A stretch of DNA of 9,845 nucleotides. It comes from Candidatus Kuenenia stuttgartensis (GTDB lineage Bacteria; Planctomycetota; Planctomycetia; Isosphaerales; Isosphaeraceae). The DNA is taken from positions 1 to 9,845 of the forward strand of contig CAMBZY010000073.1 in NCBI GenBank assembly GCA_945872325.1, read 5' to 3'. The notes beneath the pieces were generated by a model. That model ran no database searches and had not been told where the DNA came from. It saw nothing but the letters and a program-made list of their open reading frames with translations. How positions within the stretch are numbered: position 1 is the first letter of the stretch; every line of letters starts with the position of its first letter. Shown here in pieces: positions 1 through 5,964 of this stretch. Both the position numbers and the translations under genes were made by a program.

Positions 1-1
1 C

Positions 2-229
2 CGATATTATTTGAAGGAAGAGCCACAGGGGCCGATCAATCCGCCGATGTTGTTCACAGGACACGACTTCGCACGGCTGGGGGTAAAACCTGGCCCGATT
101 TTCAAAACGATTCTCGACAAGGTTCGCGAGGCCCAGCTTGAACGCAAAATCGACAGCAAACGCGAAGCCATTCAGTTCGCCGTTGAGTTATGTGCCGAAG
201 AAGGCGTGGAGCTGACAGGCAAGCCTTAA
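2..229 (+). CDS. CCA tRNA nucleotidyltransferase / poly(A) polymerase family protein, C-terminal fragment
   Basis: Only the last 75 codons are present; the reading frame is open to the left edge, so the true start lies outside the window and the TTG at 11 is internal. The tail contains NPPMLFTGHDFARLGVKPGP followed by a helix with the pattern ILDKVREAQLERKI. The family shows this near its C-terminus: a TG-H/D-D-LGxKPGP turn and then an ExVREAQLxG-type helix in the RNA-binding part. Family members add CCA to tRNA 3' ends, or poly(A) to RNA, in the cytoplasm. The fragment lacks the N-terminal nucleotidyltransferase core with its metal-binding aspartates, so CCA-adding and poly(A)-adding activities cannot be told apart. 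The gene ends with TAA at 227-229 and converges on the biotin ligase gene, with 45 bases between the two stop codons. The family call is fairly firm; the exact substrate is not. Confidence 0.8.
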   Translation, partial: RYYLKEEPQGPINPPMLFTGHDFARLGVKPGPIFKTILDKVREAQLERKIDSKREAIQFAVELCAEEGVELTGKP

Positions 230-242
230 TTTTCAGCCTGCC
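218..242. terminator. possible hairpin between convergent genes
   Basis: GGCAAGC at 218-224 can pair with GCCTGCC at 236-242 around an 11-base loop that contains the TAA stop of the left gene. Read on the minus strand the seven pairs are complete if one G-U pair is allowed; on the plus strand there is one A-C mismatch. The position between two converging genes suits a shared terminator, but neither side has a T-run after the stem, so it is not a classical intrinsic terminator. A second small hairpin, GGCTG/CAGCC with a five-base loop, lies at 266-280 over the ligase stop codon and also lacks a T-run. Confidence 0.25.
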
Positions 243-274
243 CCGTTTCCGTCTAGCCCCGGTTTGGCTGTTCT

Positions 275-1060
275 TCAGCCTCTCAAAATCTGCCCAGAAC
301 TGATCGGAATCTGAGTTCCATTTTCCTGAACGATCAGAAGTCGGCCAGAATCGTCCCAACCGTTGGCGGTTCCACAGATCAGCTCATGGCCTTGTTTTGC
401 CTGAACGGATTGGCCTAGAAGGCGGTCGAATTTTCTGGCGTCGGCGATCCACTGATTCGCTGGGTCAGCAAGTTGTTCGACTCGCAACCGAAAGTCCTTT
501 AAAAACGCTTCGAGTAATAATTCCAAAGGGCGTTCCACTATCTCATAAGGGCTCACAAGATTCCCAATCGCCGTTCCAATCGAGCGGGCATCGGCTGGGC
601 CTGTGGCCAAGTCGGTGGTTACGTTCACCCCGACTCCAATCAGCATCAAAAGCTGATTCCCTTCCTTGATCATGCATTCAGGCAGAATTCCGCCCAACTT
701 GCCATGGTCGCATTCAATGTCGTTCGGCCATCGCACACCGAGTTGTCCGGAGATGCTTGGCCAAAGTGATTCGATGGCCGCGATCATCGAACAGGCCGTC
801 AAAAGCCCGACCGGAACCATCTCCAAAAAGCTCAGCCCGAACGATTCAGGGACAATTCCAAGAGTAAACGTGAGGCTCCCGCTGTCAGAAAACCAGCGGT
901 GGTCGCCACGTCCACGTCCGGCTGTCTGCTGCTCCGTAACCACAACGATTGGGGTCTGTGAAGCCTCAAGTTCTCCGGATCGCCAGAGCTGGGCCAAATG
1001 TGTGGATGTGGATTCCAGCTCCACAAATCGGTCCCAGCGGCGTATCCAGTCAGTCGACAT
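275..1060 (-). CDS. birA: biotin--[acetyl-CoA-carboxylase] ligase (biotin-protein ligase)
   Basis: The 261-residue product matches the catalytic and C-terminal parts of biotin-protein ligase. The enzyme activates biotin with ATP to biotinyl-AMP and transfers it to a specific lysine of carboxylase carrier domains in the cytoplasm. Visible motifs are the adenylate-binding loop TAGRGRGDHRW (46-56), RWPNDI (110-115), KLGGIL with the conserved lysine 121, and GVGVNV (142-147). A small C-terminal beta-barrel-like segment covers roughly 215-261. The E. coli BirA N-terminal winged-helix DNA-binding domain (about 60 residues) is absent, so this is a class I, non-repressor ligase and should not regulate biotin genes itself. 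The ATG at 1060-1058 lies 25 bases after the pyruvate carboxylase stop on the same strand, which suggests co-transcription. No clear Shine-Dalgarno sequence precedes it, so translation may depend on the upstream gene or use a leaderless-like or SD-independent mode. Function is well supported; the exact start is moderately supported. Confidence 0.93.
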   Translation of the reverse strand: MSTDWIRRWDRFVELESTSTHLAQLWRSGELEASQTPIVVVTEQQTAGRGRGDHRWFSDSGSLTFTLGIVPESFGLSFLEMVPVGLLTACSMIAAIESLWPSISGQLGVRWPNDIECDHGKLGGILPECMIKEGNQLLMLIGVGVNVTTDLATGPADARSIGTAIGNLVSPYEIVERPLELLLEAFLKDFRLRVEQLADPANQWIADARKFDRLLGQSVQAKQGHELICGTANGWDDSGRLLIVQENGTQIPISSGQILRG

Positions 1061-1085
1061 GATGAGTAAGAATCAGTTCTGTGAA

Positions 1086-4000
1086 TCAGGCTTCCGGAGC
1101 AATCCGGATCAGCAGTTCGCCAGTCAGAACCTGACGGCTCACGCCCGTATGAACTTCGGTCACCCGGCCTGGCCTTTCGGCATAGATCGTGGTTTCCATT
1201 TTCATGGCTTCAATCGACAGTAATTTCTGACCCTTTTCAATGGCATCGCCCACTTGCACAGCCACGCTCACCACAAGGCCGGGCAGGGGGCTCCCAATCT
1301 GGTTAGGGTCGCCCGGATCAGCTTTAACGGTGGCCCGTACAGAACTTGCCAGAGATCTGTCAGTGATGACCACTTCGCGAGGCTGACCGTTGAGCTCGAA
1401 GAAAACGGTTCGGGTACCGTCCTCGATATGAGGGTCGCCCACTGTCAGGAGCTTGAGAATCAGGGTCTTGCCTGTCTCAATTTCCACGGGTGTTTCCACG
1501 CCAAGTTCCGGCCCATAGAAGAACACAGGAGTAGGCAGAACGCTGGTGTCGGAGAATTGACGCTGGTGGGCGGCCAGATCAGCGAAAACCTTAGGGTAAA
1601 TCAAGGAACTCAAAGCATCGCGATCGCTTGCTGGTCGGCCCAGCAAAGTCGCAGCATTCTGCCTTGCAGCCAGAATATCGGCTGGTGGAAGATTCACGCC
1701 AGGGCGTTCTGTAAAGGCTTTACGCCCCTTGAGGATACGCTCCTGAAGCTGGGGAGGGAACCCGCCTGGTGGCTGGCCAAGCCGGCCTTCAAACAGTTCG
1801 ACAACACTCTCAGGAAAAGCCAGTTCACGGTTTGGATCCAGGCAATCTTCTGGAGTCAGACTGTTAGCCACCATGAAGAGGGCCATATCGCCAACCACTT
1901 TCGAGGTGGGCGTCACTTTCACAATATCGCCAAACAGAACGTTCACCTCAGCATACATCCGGCAGACTTCTGGCCACTGCGAAGCAAGCCCCAGGGCCTT
2001 CGCCTGCTGGAACAGATTTGTGTACTGGCCGCCCGGCATCTCGTAGGCGTAAACCTCGGCTGATGGAGACTTATGGCCGGTTTCAAACGGAGCGTAAAGC
2101 TGACGCACTTCTTCCCAGTATCGATTGATCTCAAGCAGGGCTTGATGATCCACTCCAGTTTCGCGTTCCGTAAAACGAAGCGATTCCACCACGGCGTTCA
2201 AGCTCGGCTGGCTCATGATGCAGGCCATGCTGGCACAGGCTCCATCGGCGATGTCCAGGCCGACTTCAGAAGCCTTGATAATGCTCGCAGACTGTGCACC
2301 GCCAATGTCGTGCGTGTGGAAGTGGATCGGCAGGCCAATCTCTTCCCTCAAGGTCTTGACCAGCTTCTCGGCGGCATAAGGCTTGCAAAGTCCAGCCATG
2401 TCCTTGATGGCGATCAGGTTGGCTCCAAGTTTTTCGAGATCTTTGGCCAGCTTGACATAATAGCTCAGGCTATATTTGTCACGCTTCGGGTCAAGAATGT
2501 CGCCGGTGTAGCAAATCGTGGCCTCAGCCAGTGCACCTGATTCGCGGGCGGCCTCAAGTGCCACCTGCATGGAAGGAATCCAGTTCAAAGCATCAAAAAC
2601 GCGGAACAGGTCGATCCCGGCCGCAGCCGATTCGTGGACGAATTTCTTGACCAGATTGTCAGGGTAACTCGTATACCCTACACAATTTGAGCCGCGCAGA
2701 AGCATCTGAAAGAGCAGGTTTGGAACGGCCTCACGCATTTGTGAGAGCCTGTCCCAGGGATCCTCTTTAAGAAACCTCATCGACGTATCAAACGTGGCCC
2801 CGCCCCACATTTCCAGAGAGAACAGATTCGGGCACATCCGTGCATAAGCACTGGCAATGCGCAACATGTCGCGGGTCCGGACTCGGGTCGCCAGTAGAGA
2901 CTGCTGGGCGTCGCGGAATGTGGTGTCGGTCAGCAGAAGTTGCTTCTGTTCGCGAATCCACTTCGAAAACGCCTCTGGGCCAATCTCTAGAAGAATTTGA
3001 CGAGTTCCAGCCTTAGGTGTGGCTCCCAGGTCATACGCCGGTACTTTCGGCTCGGTTCTGGGGGTTTCTGCCGTCGGGGCTGGAACGCCTGCAAAACCAT
3101 TTACGACAACATCGGCTGCATAGGAGAGCAGTTTCGAGGCTCGGTCCTGACGAACCGGGAATTTGAACAGGTCTGGGGTTTCGTCGATAAACCGGGTGGT
3201 GCAGAGACCTTCCTGAAATTCCTTGGTGTGGATCACGTTCAGAAGGAACGGTACGTTGGTTTTTACACCGCGAACCCGGAACTCTTCCAACGCTCGTTCC
3301 ATGCGCCTGACGGCATCGATGAATCGGCGACCACCAGCTGAGACCTTGACCAAAAGGCTATCATAATAAGGCGTAATGATCGCCCCGGCGGTTGTTCCGC
3401 CATCGAGCCTGATCCCAAGGCCACCGGCAGACCGATAGGCCGTAATTCGGCCATAATCAGGCGTAAACTTATTAGCAGGGTCTTCAGTGGTGACCCGGCA
3501 CTGGAAAGCATAACCTTGAACGGTGACAGACGCCTGATTCGGCAGATCAATTTCAGGATCGTCCAGCCGAACGCCCTGAGCCACCAGAATCTGGCTCTTG
3601 ACGAGGTCCACATTGGTGACAATTTCCGTCACGGTGTGTTCGACCTGAATCCGCGGATTCACTTCAATGAAGTAAAACCTGTTGGCGTCCACATCGACCA
3701 GAAACTCGACAGTTCCGGCATTCTGATAGTTGGCCTGACGGCCGATCGCAATCGCGGAATCGCAAATCGCGGTTCTCAGAGCAGGGTCAAGATTTACGGC
3801 TGGCGCAATTTCAATCACCTTCTGGTGACGCCTTTGTACAGAGCAGTCTCGCTCATAAAGGTGTACCAGATTGCCGTGCATGTCGCCCAGAAGTTGCACT
3901 TCGATATGCTTGGCCCGACGAATGAATTTTTCGAGGAAAACGTCGGCACAGCCAAACGCCGCCAGGGCTTCCCGACGAGCCTGATCGAGGGCTGGGTCCA

Positions 4001-4538
4001 ACTCTTCGGCCTTCTCCACCACACGCATGCCGCGACCGCCACCACCCATGGACGCTTTCACGATCACTGGAAAACCAAGTTTCTCAGCGAACGCCAAGGC
4101 GGCAGGACCAGGCTCGACAGGCTGAGCGGTTCCACCCAGAACGGGAACACCTGCATCCTGGGCTAGTTTACGGGCGGCCACTTTATCGCCGAGAGAGTCG
4201 AGAGTTTCCGGGGTCGGCCCCACAAACGTGATCCCAGCCTCGGCGCAAGCTCTTGCAAACATGGCGTTTTCAGAGAGAAAGCCATAGCCTGGGTGAATCG
4301 CATCCACACCCTGTTCCACAGCGAGTTTGACGATCGCGTTGATGTTCAGATAGCTGCGGATCGGCTCGCCGGCCTGGCCCACTTGATAGGCTTCGTCAGC
4401 TTTCGTTCTGTGAAGGCTGAATCGGTCTTCGTGGGAATAAATCGCCACGGTGCGTATGCCCAATTCGTGAGCAGATCGGCAGACACGAATTGCGATTTCG
4501 CCACGATTGGCGACCAGTAACTTGCGAATCGGCTTCAT
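1086..4538 (-). CDS. pyc: pyruvate carboxylase, single-chain biotin-dependent
   Basis: Carboxylates pyruvate to oxaloacetate with ATP and bicarbonate, the main refilling reaction of the citric acid cycle; cytoplasmic, and tetrameric in the family. Domains run in the single-chain order. Biotin carboxylase is at about 1-455, with NRGEIAIRV (11-19), the ATP-grasp glycine loop KASMGGGGRGM (161-171) and EVNPRIQVEH (292-301). Carboxyltransferase is at about 530-810, with DTTFRDAQQS (538-547), the expected carbamylated lysine 712 in AIKDMAG, and the metal ligands in HTHD (H741, H743). A linker region follows, and the biotin carrier domain is at the end, with biotinyl-lysine 1113 in AMKM. I chose the ATG at 4538-4536: it gives 1150 residues, the usual length, and begins directly with the conserved KLLVANRGE. 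An in-frame ATG at 4625 would add 29 arginine-rich residues not typical of the family. A weak GGTGG sits seven bases before the chosen start. The signature glutamine 545 replaces a normally conserved histidine. Lies between an FAH-family gene and the biotin ligase gene, all on the same strand. Confidence 0.97.
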   Translation of the reverse strand: MKPIRKLLVANRGEIAIRVCRSAHELGIRTVAIYSHEDRFSLHRTKADEAYQVGQAGEPIRSYLNINAIVKLAVEQGVDAIHPGYGFLSENAMFARACAEAGITFVGPTPETLDSLGDKVAARKLAQDAGVPVLGGTAQPVEPGPAALAFAEKLGFPVIVKASMGGGGRGMRVVEKAEELDPALDQARREALAAFGCADVFLEKFIRRAKHIEVQLLGDMHGNLVHLYERDCSVQRRHQKVIEIAPAVNLDPALRTAICDSAIAIGRQANYQNAGTVEFLVDVDANRFYFIEVNPRIQVEHTVTEIVTNVDLVKSQILVAQGVRLDDPEIDLPNQASVTVQGYAFQCRVTTEDPANKFTPDYGRITAYRSAGGLGIRLDGGTTAGAIITPYYDSLLVKVSAGGRRFIDAVRRMERALEEFRVRGVKTNVPFLLNVIHTKEFQEGLCTTRFIDETPDLFKFPVRQDRASKLLSYAADVVVNGFAGVPAPTAETPRTEPKVPAYDLGATPKAGTRQILLEIGPEAFSKWIREQKQLLLTDTTFRDAQQSLLATRVRTRDMLRIASAYARMCPNLFSLEMWGGATFDTSMRFLKEDPWDRLSQMREAVPNLLFQMLLRGSNCVGYTSYPDNLVKKFVHESAAAGIDLFRVFDALNWIPSMQVALEAARESGALAEATICYTGDILDPKRDKYSLSYYVKLAKDLEKLGANLIAIKDMAGLCKPYAAEKLVKTLREEIGLPIHFHTHDIGGAQSASIIKASEVGLDIADGACASMACIMSQPSLNAVVESLRFTERETGVDHQALLEINRYWEEVRQLYAPFETGHKSPSAEVYAYEMPGGQYTNLFQQAKALGLASQWPEVCRMYAEVNVLFGDIVKVTPTSKVVGDMALFMVANSLTPEDCLDPNRELAFPESVVELFEGRLGQPPGGFPPQLQERILKGRKAFTERPGVNLPPADILAARQNAATLLGRPASDRDALSSLIYPKVFADLAAHQRQFSDTSVLPTPVFFYGPELGVETPVEIETGKTLILKLLTVGDPHIEDGTRTVFFELNGQPREVVITDRSLASSVRATVKADPGDPNQIGSPLPGLVVSVAVQVGDAIEKGQKLLSIEAMKMETTIYAERPGRVTEVHTGVSRQVLTGELLIRIAPEA

Positions 4539-4706
4539 GAGTTGTCCACCACGACGGGGATCCGGCAAAAGGGAAGGGGCCTTGATGCACCTGGTTGTTC
4601 GCCCAAGATACGGTTGCGTCGCCATACTTTAGCATATGAATGGCGCGGGATGCATCATGAAATCTTTAGCTTTCATATCTATCTGACTTTGGACAAATCA
4701 GTTGCA
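4539..4706 (-). other. intergenic region upstream of pyruvate carboxylase
   Basis: These 168 bases separate the FAH-family stop from the chosen carboxylase start. Read leftward, a -10-like TATGCT lies just before the alternative ATG at 4625, but I find no good -35 at normal spacing. An imperfectly placed inverted repeat, ATGAAA (4657-4662) and TTTCAT (4671-4676) with an eight-base loop, sits upstream of it, and a self-complementary GATGCATC is at 4649-4656. No terminator with a T-run follows the FAH gene, so readthrough into the carboxylase remains possible. A promoter here is plausible but unproven. Confidence 0.3.
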
Positions 4707-5693
4707 TCACTCTTCCGATTCGATGGCTTCAAGCCACTCGGATTCGTGAATGATCGGGCTGATCAATACCCCGATGCCTTCAATCTCAGCCTCAACTTCA
4801 TCACCACTCTTAAGATAGGTGCCCGTAGCGTTGCCCACGCCCGATGGAGTACCGGTCGCGATCAGGTCTCCAGGCTCAAGCGTTATGAACTGAGAGATGA
4901 ACGAAATGATCGAGGCCACGGGAAAAACCATCTTGCTCGTCGAGCTATCCTGTTTGGTCTCTCCATTGACGCGAAGACTGATCTGAAGATTCTGCGGATC
5001 CACATCCTCAGCCGACAGGATACAGGGCCCGACTGGTAAAAACGTGTCGTGCCACTTCCCATGAAGCCAATCAAAGTGCTTGTCGCGCTCACGGGTTTTT
5101 CGGCCTGGATTGGGTCGATATTTCCGGTCGGTGATGTCGTTCACAACCGTATACCCAGCCACATAATCCAACGCTTCTTCTTCGGAAACGCCTTTGCAGA
5201 CTTCGCCAATCACTACTCCCAACTCGCACTCCCAGTCCACATGGTCAGGAGAAACAAGTGGGATCAAAACCGGGGCAAGGTGGGTGTTCAAGGTGCTGGA
5301 AGGCTTCATAAAAACGTAAGGGAAAGTCTCGTCGCGCTCCGCTGCCAGACCACCCTGCTCCGTGATATGCTCGGCGTAGTTGCCTGCGAGCAGTAAAATT
5401 TTCGAAGGAAGTGTGATGGGAATCAGTAAGTCGACTTCATCCGTTTGGAGAGAAATATCTGCCTTTGCCTCAGGTTCGAGCGATTGGATCCACTCCCAAA
5501 GCAGCTTTGCACTCTCTCGGAACACTCCATTGGGTGGGAGTAGTTCGAGTGGATCGGTGATATCAGGCAGGTCGAGTTCAAACCCAGTCGCGTCGTAATA
5601 GGATTGAGCGGCTTGATCAATCGGATAAACGACCTGATCATCATAAAATCCAATCAGATTATCTTCTTCAAGCAGGAACAGACAAAGTCGCAT
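4707..5693 (-). CDS. fumarylacetoacetate hydrolase (FAH) superfamily protein, possibly acting on oxaloacetate or another acylpyruvate
   Basis: The 328-residue product has an N-terminal region of about 95 residues and then an FAH fold. Visible family residues are YAEHITE (106-112), giving the His109/Glu112 pair of the HxxE lid; VDWECELGVVIG with metal ligands Glu155 and Glu157; VVNDITDR with Asp186; GKWHDTFLPVGP starting at about 212 with Lys213; and the GTPSGVG loop (281-287). Family members cleave or isomerise 2-keto acids such as acylpyruvates, and some act as oxaloacetate decarboxylase (human FAHD1, B. subtilis YisK) or tautomerase. The metal ligands, lid pair and lysine all look intact, so it is probably active, but the sequence alone does not fix the substrate. 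I chose the ATG at 5693-5691: it starts with MRLCLFLLEED and has GAAGG about ten bases upstream. An in-frame ATG at 5807 would add 38 residues that do not look family-like. Next gene downstream on the same strand is pyruvate carboxylase, which makes oxaloacetate a tempting candidate; this is inference. Confidence 0.9.
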   Translation of the reverse strand: MRLCLFLLEEDNLIGFYDDQVVYPIDQAAQSYYDATGFELDLPDITDPLELLPPNGVFRESAKLLWEWIQSLEPEAKADISLQTDEVDLLIPITLPSKILLLAGNYAEHITEQGGLAAERDETFPYVFMKPSSTLNTHLAPVLIPLVSPDHVDWECELGVVIGEVCKGVSEEEALDYVAGYTVVNDITDRKYRPNPGRKTRERDKHFDWLHGKWHDTFLPVGPCILSAEDVDPQNLQISLRVNGETKQDSSTSKMVFPVASIISFISQFITLEPGDLIATGTPSGVGNATGTYLKSGDEVEAEIEGIGVLISPIIHESEWLEAIESEE

Positions 5694-5727
5694 CGTTTTG
5701 TGGCCTTCATCAGACGAATCTGTTTTT

Positions 5728-5755
5728 GGAGAAAAGGCTAGCCGTAAGCCTCTCC
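5728..5755 (-). promoter_or_regulatory. stem-loop in the leader of the FAH-family gene
   Basis: AGGCT (5735-5739) and AGCCT (5747-5751) pair around a seven-base loop. They are flanked by GGAG (5728-5731) and CTCC (5752-5755), which extend the stem with a three-base bulge. The element ends about 35 bases before the chosen FAH start. No T-run follows on either strand, so it is not an intrinsic terminator; it might affect mRNA stability or translation, or be chance. If the longer start at 5807 were used, this stretch would be coding. Confidence 0.3.
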
Positions 5756-5814
5756 TATCGAGTGGTCTCAAAGATAATGTAATCGGGTTCGGAAATTCAA
5801 TGACCATCCAATGT

Positions 5815-5844
5815 TTGATGAGACTTGACGGATTGTGCTAGAAT
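5815..5844 (+). promoter_or_regulatory. predicted sigma-70-type promoter for the citramalate synthase gene
   Basis: TTGATG (5815-5820) serves as the -35 and TAGAAT (5839-5844) as the -10, with an 18-base spacer. A TGC directly before the -10 makes it an extended -10. Transcription would start near 5851, giving a leader of about 114 bases before the ATG at 5965. An overlapping option, TTGACG (5825-5830) with TAGAAC (5846-5851), has only a 15-base spacer. No equally good promoter was found for the opposite strand in this divergent region. Confidence 0.5.
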
Positions 5845-5850
5845 GTAGAA

Positions 5851-5863
5851 CGATCTCAGATCG
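5851..5863. promoter_or_regulatory. 13-base palindrome at the predicted transcription start
   Basis: CGATCT and AGATCG form a perfect inverted repeat around a single central base, starting seven bases after the predicted -10. This is where a repressor operator would block initiation. About two such arms would be expected by chance in a window of this size, so only its position makes it notable. Confidence 0.3.
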
Positions 5864-5964
5864 AGCCTTGGCCAGTGGTCGTGCGGCAACTTCGCTGTGT
5901 GGCTTGCAAAGTTCGAAAATGAATTCTGGGAAGTCGCTTTTTGAGGATCTTGAAAGTGTCGTCC

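Noticed and set aside
666..1223. 185-codon plus-strand open frame over the biotin ligase and the carboxylase end
   Set aside because: It crosses two real minus-strand genes and their junction; the composition is that of a shadow frame.
1254..2063. 269-codon open frame on the plus strand within the pyruvate carboxylase gene
   Set aside because: It is antisense to a well-conserved carboxyltransferase region, its translation resembles no family I know, and it is best explained by the codon bias of the real gene.
3516..4166. 216-codon open frame on the plus strand antisense to the biotin carboxylase domain
   Set aside because: It lies entirely over conserved coding sequence on the other strand and shows no recognisable motif or start signal.
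4657..4676. ATGAAA/TTTCAT inverted repeat upstream of pyruvate carboxylase as an operator
   Set aside because: Short AT-rich arms with an eight-base loop are expected by chance, and no reliable promoter anchors the site.
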